From: Solidesulfovibrio magneticus
GTDB taxonomy: Bacteria; Desulfobacterota; Desulfovibrionia; Desulfovibrionales; Desulfovibrionaceae
Assembly: GCA_002482565.1 (NCBI GenBank)
Contig: DLGG01000003.1
Span: 37,299 to 101,298 of the forward strand
Direction of reading: 5' to 3'
DNA length: 64,000 nucleotides
Numbering within the stretch: the first letter of the stretch is position 1; the number at the start of each line of letters is the position of its first letter. The position numbers and the translations under genes are program-made. Of the stretch, positions 1 through 7,956 are shown in pieces. Under the pieces are notes generated by a model. It did not search any database. It was not told where the DNA came from and worked only from the letters and a program-made list of their open reading frames with translations.

Positions 1-180
1 TCATTTTGGCCAGACCGGGATATTGCTGATGCTTCCCAGCCGCACGGCAGCTTCGGCCTGGCAACGGCCAAGTTCCGTGGCCCCTCCCCGCTCCGACTCT
101 CCAAGAATGGAAAACTCGCTCGCGACCTGCAACGCACGTCCTTGGACTGCACAAAGACCTCAATCACCGCTATCCTCCCG
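1..180. other. Left-edge region without a confident gene
   Basis: No confident gene is visible here. On the minus strand one reading frame ends with a TGA at position 1-3 and gives a short stretch ending GSISNIPVWPK. It has moderate GC at third positions, but is only about 45 codons from the nearest possible TTG start and has no clear ribosome binding site. It could be a gene remnant or a small unknown protein. The plus-strand frames look like shadows. Confidence 0.2.
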
Positions 181-230
181 AAACAACACGGCCCCGATTC
201 GTGGCGACGAATCGGGGCCGTGTTTTGTTT
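181..230. terminator. Bidirectional intrinsic terminator
   Basis: A perfect 15-bp stem (187-201 with 208-222) closes a 6-nt loop. It is flanked by an A-rich stretch on the left and a T-rich stretch (TTTTGTTT) on the right, so it can act in both directions. It lies 14 bases beyond the corA stop and is the expected end of the corA transcript. Confidence 0.85.
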
Positions 231-243
231 AGAAAACGACGTC

Positions 244-1179
244 TTAGAACCAGCGTTTCTTGACGAAGACCACGCTCAGGGCAAAAGCAAAGGCCAACGA
301 GGCCAGGACGATATAGGCAAAGGCTTGGGGTTCGTCCTGGAGCGGCAGCTTCACGTTCATGCCGTAGAGGCCGGCCAGGATGTTGGGAATCATGAGAATG
401 ATGGTGAAGCAGGTCAGGAATTTCATGGTGACGTTCAAATTGTTGGAAACGATGGAAGCAAAAGCGTCCATGAGGCCGCTTAAAATATCGGTGTAGATCT
501 TGGTCATGCTGATGGCCTGTTTGTTCTCAATGAGCGCGTCTTCGAGCAGGTCCCGTTCTTCCTCGTCCAGGGCGATGATCTTTCGCCTAAGCAGCGTCTT
601 CATGATGAGATTGTTCGATTGCAGCGAAGTGATGAAGTAGACAAGGCTTTTTTCGATATTGACCAGGCCAATGAGTTCCTCGTTTCGCGAGGACTTGTGC
701 AGTTCCTGCTCGATGAGGTTGGTGAGCCGGTTGATCTCCCGCAGGTCGGCCAAAAACTGCAGCGCGTTTCGCTGCAAGAGCTGGATGACGAACCGGCCGG
801 GCCGCTCCGGGGTGCACTGCTTGGCCAGGCCATCGACGAAATGGCGCGTCAGCTCGTTTTCCACCTTGGACACCGTCACCACATGATCCCCGGCGACGAT
901 GACGCCCTGGGCCACGGTGGCGAAAGGCACACCACCGGAGGTCTCGTCGTTGCGCACCGGCACGCGCAGCACCAGCAGCAAAACACCGTCCTCCTGCTCG
1001 ATGCGCGACCGTTCGTCCACGTCCAGGGGATCGGTGAGAAAATCCAGCGGCACGCCGAGTTCCCGGACGATATACTGGATCTCGTCCTCGTTCGGATCGA
1101 CCATGTGAATCCAGCATCTCCGCGTCACGCCGTCGACGATTCGCGGCTTACCGGCCTCGCCGATGAAACATTGCATCAT
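244..1179 (-). CDS. corA: CorA-family magnesium/cobalt transporter
   Basis: A 311-residue member of the CorA divalent-cation channel family, which forms membrane pentamers that import Mg2+ (or Co2+/Ni2+). The first roughly 250 residues form the cytoplasmic domain. Two C-terminal membrane helices are visible, and the family signature YGMN (GMN at residues 273-275) ends the first helix, followed by the short acidic periplasmic loop LPLQDEP. The C-terminus KKRWF is typical of the family. The start is the first of two consecutive ATGs, preceded by AAGGAG at good spacing. Length matches the family. It lies downstream of the CofD-like gene on the same strand, 86 bases apart, so co-transcription is possible. 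The ion cannot be told from sequence. Confidence 0.93.
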   Translation of the reverse strand: MMQCFIGEAGKPRIVDGVTRRCWIHMVDPNEDEIQYIVRELGVPLDFLTDPLDVDERSRIEQEDGVLLLVLRVPVRNDETSGGVPFATVAQGVIVAGDHVVTVSKVENELTRHFVDGLAKQCTPERPGRFVIQLLQRNALQFLADLREINRLTNLIEQELHKSSRNEELIGLVNIEKSLVYFITSLQSNNLIMKTLLRRKIIALDEEERDLLEDALIENKQAISMTKIYTDILSGLMDAFASIVSNNLNVTMKFLTCFTIILMIPNILAGLYGMNVKLPLQDEPQAFAYIVLASLAFAFALSVVFVKKRWF

Positions 1180-1265
1180 GATGCGGACTCCTTGGAATCA
1201 AGAAACATGGGCAAGGGGGCGACATCTTTCAGAAGAGGCTGCGTCGCCATGGGGCCCCCTTGGAA

Positions 1266-2525
1266 TCAGGCCAGGGAAACGAGCAGTTCGGCCACCTTGC
1301 GGCTGTCGGCCTGGCCGGGGTCGTCGGCCCGGGCGAGCGGCACATCCACCACCTCCAGCCCCAGGCGCTTCACGGCCGGGATGTCCAGGCCGCCATCATA
1401 GCGCCCTCCCCGGCTGTCCACGAAAACGAAGCGCAGCAGGTCCTCACGGCGACAGGCCTTGGCGCAACCGGCTTCCAGGGTGGCCAGGAGCCGGCGCGTC
1501 TGGTCGGCCACGGTCAGCCCCTGCTGCTCAGGGTCGTGGCCGAGATTGGGGATATAGACCTTGGGGCAGTCGGCGGCGGCCACGGCGTCACCGACTCCCT
1601 GGGGGAGCAGATTGGCCATGAGGCTCGAATAGAAGCTGCCGTAGGGAAAGCAAATGACCTCGGCCTGACGGATGAGCTTGTCGGTCTTGTCGCGGATGCG
1701 CACGCTGGCCGGCGTCGGGTCGTCCAGGCCGGCCGTCAGCCACAAGGACTCGATGGGCGCGTCGATGGGCGCGGCTTCCTTGCCGGTCATGTTGTGCTGG
1801 CCAATAAGCACCCGGCCGTCTGCCAGACGGCAGGCCAGATGCAGGTCGGCGTTGACGATGGGCCGCACCACGCCCCGGGCTTCCACGAGCTGCATGAAGA
1901 GGTAGATGACCGGATCAAGCATCCGGTTGTAGTTGAAATAGCCGCCGGCCAGGATGCAGTTGCCGATGCTGGCCCCGCGCAGGTCGAAGTCCTTGGGTCG
2001 GCGTTCGTTGAAAAAGCGTAGATGGGTGCGGATGATCTTGCGCAGGGGATCGGGCACCCGGCGGATAAGCGGGTCCTCGCCGTTCATGATCCGCACGAGT
2101 TTAGCCGCCAGTTCGTCCTGGGGCACGTCCTTGGGCAGGCGATGGGCAAAAAGCTCGAACACGGCCGGATTGCCCGTGATGCTGCGGTCGGCCAGGGCCA
2201 TGATGCGGTTTCGCAGATCGCCCACGGCCGGCATGCCAAAGGCCTTGCGCAGCACGGCCGAGGAACCGCCGGAATCAAAGGGCGTGATCAAGTGGATGGA
2301 ATTGGCGGTGTATTCAATCAGCGTGGTGCTGAGGTCGCGAAGTGCTGTGCCGCCGCTGAAAAACAGCACGCGCGGCCCCAGCTCCGGGGCGCGGCGAAAA
2401 AGCGCCGCCCGGGACGGGTCCGGCAGGCGCACGGTGCGGGCGATGCGCGCCCGAGGGGAATGTTTGGCGTCTGGCACGTCGGTTCCTTCAATAGCGTCGA
2501 GGCTCGGTACAGGCAAGGTCGTCAT
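1266..2525 (-). CDS. CofD/YvcK-related protein of the GAK type
   Basis: A 419-residue protein related to CofD (2-phospho-L-lactate transferase) and YvcK. The phosphate/nucleotide-binding start of the fold is visible as FFSGGTAL (residues 55-62), followed by TPFDSGGSSAVLR (81-93) and GDLRNRIMAL. From memory, this branch accompanies an HprK-related kinase in what protein family databases call the GAK system; its substrate is unknown. The chosen ATG at 2525 overlaps the TGA of the upstream kinase gene in an ATGA arrangement, which suggests translational coupling. An in-frame ATG at 2534 is a possible alternative. A true F420 biosynthesis role is unlikely because no other F420 genes are present. 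The family is clear; the biochemical role is not. Confidence 0.8.
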   Translation of the reverse strand: MTTLPVPSLDAIEGTDVPDAKHSPRARIARTVRLPDPSRAALFRRAPELGPRVLFFSGGTALRDLSTTLIEYTANSIHLITPFDSGGSSAVLRKAFGMPAVGDLRNRIMALADRSITGNPAVFELFAHRLPKDVPQDELAAKLVRIMNGEDPLIRRVPDPLRKIIRTHLRFFNERRPKDFDLRGASIGNCILAGGYFNYNRMLDPVIYLFMQLVEARGVVRPIVNADLHLACRLADGRVLIGQHNMTGKEAAPIDAPIESLWLTAGLDDPTPASVRIRDKTDKLIRQAEVICFPYGSFYSSLMANLLPQGVGDAVAAADCPKVYIPNLGHDPEQQGLTVADQTRRLLATLEAGCAKACRREDLLRFVFVDSRGGRYDGGLDIPAVKRLGLEVVDVPLARADDPGQADSRKVAELLVSLA

Positions 2526-3580
2526 GGGGGACATCCGTCGGCGCGGCAAAGGATGTCCTGGCACATTTCGGCCGCTCGGGAAAAGTCCACGCCGCCGGAG
2601 AGGACCATAACCGGCAATTTCCCCAGGGCGGCAAGATAGACGGTCCGGTCGGCCTGTCGCGGCCCGGCCAGAAACAGCACGCCCAGATCCTTGGCGATGG
2701 CCGGGACAAGTTCGGGCGCATCGACAAGGGTGGTCCGGCGCGCGACCACCGGGCCGCCGCCGTGTTCCCAGCATAACACGGCCAGGGCGCTAAGCCGGGC
2801 CCGAAGGCGCACCCGACCCGGCCCGAAACAGGCGTCGATGGGTACGTCGTGCTTGGATTCCAGCCCCCACAGCGCCTCCGACGGCAAGGCGCCATAAGCG
2901 GCCCGCTTGGCCGGGTCAAGGAGCCCGTGCAGCCGGTCATTGCCCAGGATCGTTCCGGGATTGACCCGGGGCGGCCGGGCCACGCCGCAGCAGCCGAGGC
3001 CGTCTGGGCCGGTGGTCACAAACAGACGGTCGTTGGTGACGAAATCCGCGCCGCGCCGCACCAGCTCCAGGGCCAGGGTGGTCTTGCCCGCGCCGGCCAG
3101 CCCGGCCAGGGCCAGGGCGGCTTCGCCCCGGGCCACGGCGGCGGCATGGAGCAGCGCCGCGCCCCGGTTCAGTTCCCGGTCGGCCAGTCGGGCGTTGACG
3201 GCGTTGACCACTTGCTCGGGCCAGGCGGCGCAGGGGCCGAAAATCCAGTTGCCGATCGGACCGAAGACGAGCAGCAGCCCGGTGCGGCGCTTGCGCACCA
3301 GGCGGCCGTCGGGCAGATCGGCGTACTCTTCCTTGCCGCCTTCGGACTCGTGAGGGACGAAGGCCAGGTCAAGGTCGGGACTGGGGCCGTCCACGGCCTG
3401 GACAACCAGATCGGGCTGGCCGCCGTCGCCCGGAAAGGCGGCGAAATGCCGGGCCAGGGCTTCGGCCAGGGCCAAACTGTTGGTCTGTACGCGAAGCCGC
3501 GTTCCGCCCGGCATGACGTCCACGACATGGGGCACGGGAACGCGGCAGGCAGTGATGACGTCGGCGCAGGCGGCCGTCAT
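2522..3580 (-). CDS. HprK-related kinase B
   Basis: A 352-residue P-loop protein related to the C-terminal domain of HPr kinase/phosphorylase. The Walker A motif GLAGAGKTT lies at residues 160-168, preceded by the HprK-like LLHAAAVARGEAALAL strand and followed by a region containing TNDRLFV, comparable to the metal-binding segment of HprK. The amino-terminal 130 residues are not recognisable beyond this subfamily. No HPr or PTS gene lies nearby, so the target is probably not HPr. The start is the ATG at 3580 with GGAG about 10 bases upstream; longer in-frame extensions have shadow-like composition. It overlaps the CofD-like gene by 4 bases, so the two are likely functional partners. Confidence 0.78.
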   Translation of the reverse strand: MTAACADVITACRVPVPHVVDVMPGGTRLRVQTNSLALAEALARHFAAFPGDGGQPDLVVQAVDGPSPDLDLAFVPHESEGGKEEYADLPDGRLVRKRRTGLLLVFGPIGNWIFGPCAAWPEQVVNAVNARLADRELNRGAALLHAAAVARGEAALALAGLAGAGKTTLALELVRRGADFVTNDRLFVTTGPDGLGCCGVARPPRVNPGTILGNDRLHGLLDPAKRAAYGALPSEALWGLESKHDVPIDACFGPGRVRLRARLSALAVLCWEHGGGPVVARRTTLVDAPELVPAIAKDLGVLFLAGPRQADRTVYLAALGKLPVMVLSGGVDFSRAAEMCQDILCRADGCPP

Positions 3581-3609
3581 GGGCAAAGGCTCCAAAGGGC
3601 AGGCCGACC

Positions 3610-4275
3610 CTAGCGGGGCTGGCATTTCTGGCTGAGGATGACGCCCTTGACGATAAAGACCAGGATCTCGCCGAGGTTGGCGGCGTGTCCGGCCATGCGC
3701 TCGAAACTGCGGCAGGCGAGGATGGCCCGCACCCCGTCCTCGGGCGCGGCCTGGCAACGAGAGAGCGCCTCGGTGATGCAGCGCATGGCGGCCACGGCCA
3801 GTTCCCTGGCCCGCTCGTCCAGGCGGCAGACGTCCATGGCCGCGTCCACGTCGTCCTCGACAAAGGACCGCGAGGCCAGGGCCAACATGCCGGCCACATG
3901 GTCGGAAAGCTCCATGAGCGCGCCGTCGCAGTCGCCCGGAAGCCCGGCCCCGACCAGCGCGCCCTCGGCGATGTTGACGGCTTCGTCGCCCAGGCGTTCG
4001 AGGTTGATGACGGCCCGGGCGTAGCCGACGATACGGCGCAGGTCCAGGGCGACCGGCTGCTCCAGGGCCAACAGCTTGAGGCAGGCCTCGTCGATGTCGC
4101 AGGCCTGCTGGTTGATGGCCTTGTCGCCCTCGATGATCTGGCGGGCCAGGGTCTGGTCGTTTTGGCGATAGGCGGCCACGGCCCCCTGACGGGCTGTTTC
4201 GACCAGCACGGACAGGGCGATGACACGGCCCTTGAGGGCATCGAGTTCGGCGTGAAAATGGGCTCTGCTTTCCAT
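3610..4275 (-). CDS. phoU: Phosphate signalling protein PhoU
   Basis: A 221-residue all-helical PhoU protein made of two PhoU repeats. The conserved features are visible: the first repeat has DKAINQQACDIDEACLKLLA followed by the R-I-VGYARAVINLERLGDEAVNIAE segment, and the second repeat ends in RSFERMAGHAANLGEILVFIVKG, with the E-R-x-x-D/G-H-A-x-N-x-x-E type metal-binding pattern. PhoU restrains phosphate uptake by Pst and signals phosphate sufficiency to PhoR. The ATG at 4275 has GGGAG upstream and gives the normal family length. It follows pstB by 62 bases on the same strand. No phoR or phoB is present in the window. Confidence 0.92.
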   Translation of the reverse strand: MESRAHFHAELDALKGRVIALSVLVETARQGAVAAYRQNDQTLARQIIEGDKAINQQACDIDEACLKLLALEQPVALDLRRIVGYARAVINLERLGDEAVNIAEGALVGAGLPGDCDGALMELSDHVAGMLALASRSFVEDDVDAAMDVCRLDERARELAVAAMRCITEALSRCQAAPEDGVRAILACRSFERMAGHAANLGEILVFIVKGVILSQKCQPR

Positions 4276-4337
4276 GAAATGGCTCCCGAAGGCTTGGCGT
4301 TGGTTCTGGCGGGGCGACCTATGGCGCGCCTGCGGCA

Positions 4338-5099
4338 TCAGCCGAAACGGCCGGTCACGTAGTCTTCGGTCTGCTGATTGGCCGGACGGGTGAAGATGGC
4401 TTCGGTGGGGCCGACTTCCACGAGCTTGCCCATGTAGAAAAAGGCGGTGAGATCCGAGACCCGGGCCGCCTGCTGCATGCTGTGGGTGACGATGGCGATG
4501 GTGTAGTTGCGCTTGAGCTCGGCGATGAGCTCCTCGATCTTCTGGGTGGCGATGGGGTCCAGAGCCGAGGCCGGCTCGTCCATGAGCAGCACTTCCGGCT
4601 CCAGGGCCACGGCCCGGGCGATGCACAGCCGCTGTTGCTGGCCGCCGGAAAGGCCCAGGGCCGAATCATGGAGCCGGTCCTTGACCTCGGTGAAAAGCCC
4701 GGCCGCGATCAGGCTCTTTTCCACTTGGCTGGAAATGTAATTGCGATCGGTTACACCGCCGACGCGAAGGCCATAGGCCACGTTCTCAAAAATCGTCTTG
4801 GGAAAGGGGTTGGGCTTTTGGAAGACCATGCCCACCTTGCGCCGCAGCTCCACCACGTCCAGGCTCGGCACGTTGACCTTGACCCCGTCGAGCAGCACCG
4901 CGCCTTCGGTGCGCGTGCCGGCGATGAGGTCGTTCATGCGGTTTAAGCACCGCAGAAAGGTCGATTTGCCGCAGCCGGACGGGCCAATGAGCGCCGTGAC
5001 CCGGCGCTCGGGGATTTCCAGATTGATGCTCTCAAGAGCCTTGAACCGGCCGTAGTAGAAGTCGAGATCCACCGCGGCCATTTTGACGCTGTGTTGCAT
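4338..5099 (-). CDS. pstB: Phosphate ABC transporter ATP-binding protein PstB
   Basis: A 253-residue ATPase of the Pst high-affinity phosphate importer. It shows Walker A GPSGCGKST, the family-typical FLRCLNRMNDL, the Q-loop FQKPNPFP, the signature LSGGQQQRLCIARA, Walker B VLLMDEPASALDP, and the H-loop THSMQQAARVSD. The end TEDYVTGRFG is characteristic of PstB. The ATG at 5099 has AAGGACGG upstream and gives the standard length; longer in-frame extensions look non-coding. phoU follows. The membrane subunits PstC/PstA and the binding protein PstS are not adjacent, so this pstB-phoU pair is separated from the rest of a pst operon, or is a second copy. Confidence 0.95.
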   Translation of the reverse strand: MQHSVKMAAVDLDFYYGRFKALESINLEIPERRVTALIGPSGCGKSTFLRCLNRMNDLIAGTRTEGAVLLDGVKVNVPSLDVVELRRKVGMVFQKPNPFPKTIFENVAYGLRVGGVTDRNYISSQVEKSLIAAGLFTEVKDRLHDSALGLSGGQQQRLCIARAVALEPEVLLMDEPASALDPIATQKIEELIAELKRNYTIAIVTHSMQQAARVSDLTAFFYMGKLVEVGPTEAIFTRPANQQTEDYVTGRFG

Positions 5100-5126
5100 G
5101 GGGCGAGCCGTCCTTGGGCGTTTGTG

Positions 5127-5155
5127 CCGGCCGGGGCGGCATCGCGCCCGGCCGG
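5127..5155. terminator. GC-rich stem-loop between GGDEF gene and pstB
   Basis: A 9-bp perfect stem (5127-5135 with 5147-5155) with an 11-nt loop lies about 85 bases past the stop of the minus-strand GGDEF gene and 28 bases before pstB. There is no T-tract, so it may be a weak terminator or only a leader structure of pstB. Confidence 0.3.
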
Positions 5156-5239
5156 GTCCGGTATGCCCGCCGCCCATGACGAACAGGCCATGGCTTTATG
5201 GCAAACCGGTGACAAACGCCGCCTGTGTGCTGAAACGGC

Positions 5240-7546
5240 TCAAACCCGCGCGCCAAGCGGAGCGCGGCGGTCGCGCACGTAGGAATTGCCGGCCCGGGTC
5301 TTGGCGAATTTCTTGACCTCCGCCACCCGCTGGCTGAACTCCTCGGCGCTGAAAGGAATCTCGAAGGCGCAATCGACGATGCCCATGGACAGCGACACGA
5401 GCGGAAACATGCCCGGCGCGCCGTCGCGGGACTTGCCGGCGATGGCACCGCGCCGACGGTCTTCGGGGCTGTAATGGTCGCCGATGGCTGCCGCAAAGGC
5501 CTCAATGGCCCGCTGGCACAGGCCTTCGGCCTCTTCACGCGGGGTGATGCACACGAAATCGTCGCCGCCCACGTGGCCGAGAAAACAGTCCGGCCGGCCG
5601 CGCAGGGCCTCGGCCAGCACTCTGGCCGTCAGCAGAATCACCTTGTCGCCGTTGGAAAAGCCGTAGGCGTCGTTGTAGACCTTGAAGTTGTCGAGATCGA
5701 CGTAGACGCAGCTGGCCGGCCCGCCGACCTTGGCCCGACGCCCGACTTCCAGTTCAATGGCCATGTTGCCGGGCAGTCCGGTCAAGGGGTTGAGGCCCTT
5801 AGCCAGCTCCACCTGCACCTGGGCCAGGGAGTCGAGCATCTTTTGCACCGAGACCGTGCCGACGAGCAGTCCGGTCTCGTCCACCACCACAATGTCGTCA
5901 TAGACCATGGCCGGGTCGCGATTCATGGCCTGCCGGGCCACGGCCTCCACGGCCTGGGCGGCCTCGGCGACAAGCGGCTTGTCGTTCATGATGCGGGTGA
6001 CGGATTTGTGACCGAAAAGGGAATTGCCGTAACGGGAACTGAGCCGGCGATCCAAATGGTAGTTCATGAGGATGCCTACCGGCCGGCCAGCGGCGGCCAC
6101 CACCACGTTGGTCATGGGCGGCCGGTCGGCCAAAAGCCCGCGCACCTCGTCCACGGTGGTGTCCTCGGCCACGGTAAGGCAGACCTCGGCCAGATTGCCG
6201 ATGGGAGCCGAGGACTGCCAACCGCCGCCGCCCAGGATGTCGAAATTCGCCTTGGGCGGCAGCTTGGCCACCTGCTCCGGCTTGGGACAGGCCGGCTCGC
6301 CGAAATGCGGCCCCAAAGCGGCATGAACGCCCATGGAGGCCACCGTGGACAGGGCCATTTCCGAGGCGATGCCGGCCACGGCCAGACGCGCGCCGATTTT
6401 TTCCGATAAAAGCGCCAGGGTTTCGAGCATCACCCGTTTGAAGGGATTGGCTTCCACGGCCTCGGCCAACTCCGGACAAGTCTTGATCCAATCGGGCCGG
6501 GCCCGGGAGAGGAGCAACAAGTTGGACGCCCCGCCGCCCACGTCGTCGGCGGCCAACGCAAACCCGGCGGCCCGGTGAGGCTCCAGGCGTTCGAAAAGGC
6601 AGGACAGATCGCCCAGGACGTTTTTCTCGGAAACGCACAACACCACGTCGGCCGGGGACAGCCCCAGGCGCTCCAGATCGGCGGCAAGCCTGGGAGGAGC
6701 AAAGGCCGGGTCGTCGAGGCTGGCGTGGCGGATGGGCAAAAAGAGTTTTCGCCGTTCGCCCAAAGGCCCCAGGCGGGACAGGGCCAACTCCCGGAAGAGC
6801 CGGTCCAGGGCCGCTTCCTCGCCGCATGTGGCGGCAAAGGCCCAGAGGTGGCCGACGCCGGCAAACGGCCCGTCCGATTCGCCCCGGATGGAGGCTGCCC
6901 AGCCAAGCACGCCGCCGCCGGCCAGATCGACCAGTGGCTGGTAGCGCACGTCGCACTCACGAGCGGCAAGGAGGCGCTCAAAAGCCTGATGCAGTCGGCG
7001 GCGTTCGTCGTCGAAACCGTGCTTGCCCAGGCACTGGGCCTGGCACAAGGCCCGCAACAACTGGCGCGGGCCGGCTCCGGCGGCGGCGTCCAGGCGGGCA
7101 TAGCCGACCTCCACGACGAGCGGTCGCCCGGCCAAACGGCTGAAACGCTGCGACAGCGGCCCGGCCAGGGCGGCCCGGAAAGCGGCGAAATACCCCAAAA
7201 CCGCGCCCGGATCGCGGCAACTTGGCCCCTGGGCAAAAACGCAGGCCTGGGAGGCGACCCCGGTTTCCTGGAACCGTAGCGCCCGACAGCCCGGAAAATG
7301 ACCGGCGAATCCCTCCCGAACGGCCTCGGCCAACTGGCGCAAAATCTCGAAGCCGGTCTCCAGGTCAATCTCCGGCAAGAGGCTGGCGAAATCGGCGATC
7401 GCCGCCGTCACCACGCCCATTTCCCCGCACGCGGTCTCCAGGCCGTCGCACAGGCCCGAGCCGTCGTCAGAGCCGGCCTCCAAAGGCCCGGGACGGGAGC
7501 GCAACGCCCCTTTGACGTAGGGCGGATGGTCGTTGTTCCATTCCAT
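5240..7546 (-). CDS. Degenerate EAL - CBS pair - GGDEF signalling protein
   Basis: A 768-residue cyclic-di-GMP signalling protein without a recognisable membrane segment. An amino-terminal region of about 190 residues is not recognised. Residues roughly 190-430 resemble an EAL domain, but the catalytic ExLxR motif is replaced by WAASIRG; ADDVGGGASNL corresponds to the DDFG-type loop. This half is probably a non-catalytic binding domain. Residues about 455-575 form a CBS-domain pair, a likely nucleotide sensor. Residues about 585-760 are a GGDEF domain with NPLTGLPGN and VGGDDF (around 659), which is compatible with diguanylate cyclase activity; no RxxD inhibitory site is seen at its usual place. 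The ATG at 7546 has AGGGA upstream. The small gene at 7588-7785 precedes it by 41 bases. Confidence 0.85.
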   Translation of the reverse strand: MEWNNDHPPYVKGALRSRPGPLEAGSDDGSGLCDGLETACGEMGVVTAAIADFASLLPEIDLETGFEILRQLAEAVREGFAGHFPGCRALRFQETGVASQACVFAQGPSCRDPGAVLGYFAAFRAALAGPLSQRFSRLAGRPLVVEVGYARLDAAAGAGPRQLLRALCQAQCLGKHGFDDERRRLHQAFERLLAARECDVRYQPLVDLAGGGVLGWAASIRGESDGPFAGVGHLWAFAATCGEEAALDRLFRELALSRLGPLGERRKLFLPIRHASLDDPAFAPPRLAADLERLGLSPADVVLCVSEKNVLGDLSCLFERLEPHRAAGFALAADDVGGGASNLLLLSRARPDWIKTCPELAEAVEANPFKRVMLETLALLSEKIGARLAVAGIASEMALSTVASMGVHAALGPHFGEPACPKPEQVAKLPPKANFDILGGGGWQSSAPIGNLAEVCLTVAEDTTVDEVRGLLADRPPMTNVVVAAAGRPVGILMNYHLDRRLSSRYGNSLFGHKSVTRIMNDKPLVAEAAQAVEAVARQAMNRDPAMVYDDIVVVDETGLLVGTVSVQKMLDSLAQVQVELAKGLNPLTGLPGNMAIELEVGRRAKVGGPASCVYVDLDNFKVYNDAYGFSNGDKVILLTARVLAEALRGRPDCFLGHVGGDDFVCITPREEAEGLCQRAIEAFAAAIGDHYSPEDRRRGAIAGKSRDGAPGMFPLVSLSMGIVDCAFEIPFSAEEFSQRVAEVKKFAKTRAGNSYVRDRRAPLGARV

Positions 7547-7587
7547 TGGGGTATTCCCTGGTCGGGGTCGGGACAGCAGAGGGCCGC

Positions 7588-7785
7588 TTATCCGGCGTGG
7601 CGGGCCTGAAGCATCGACAGGAGCAATTCCGCCAGCTCCTCCCGCGAGGAGGCCCGGGCGGCGAGCAGACCATAGCGACGGGCTAGATCCCGCTGTCCCA
7701 GAGACAACAGCACCTCACGTCCCTGGCGGACGAAATCACGCCGTTCGGCTTCGCCTATTCCAGGCGTTTCCCGCCGTGGTTCCAT
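7588..7785 (-). CDS. Small protein of unknown function
   Basis: A 65-residue, charged, helix-rich protein beginning MEPRRETPGIGEAERRDF and containing LARRYGLLAARASSREELAELLLSML. It is too hydrophilic for a membrane protein and has no motif I recognise. The ATG at 7785 has AAGGTG upstream; the longer reading from 7827 lacks a ribosome binding site. It lies 41 bases upstream of the CBS/GGDEF gene on the same strand, so it is probably co-transcribed and could be an accessory factor for it. Codon use fits the surrounding genes. Confidence 0.6.
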   Translation of the reverse strand: MEPRRETPGIGEAERRDFVRQGREVLLSLGQRDLARRYGLLAARASSREELAELLLSMLQARHAG

Positions 7786-7956
7786 GAATGCACCTTGGGA
7801 CAGGCAGACGGCCGCGACAAGCGACATTTCCGTGACAATACCCCTGCAGACGTCAACAAAACTGCGGCCAACCGCAATCCGACCGCCACGCGGCCGGCGC
7901 TACAAGCCGCAAACGGCGACGCGAGCCGGCGTTGCCCCGTGCCCCAAGGAGCCGTC

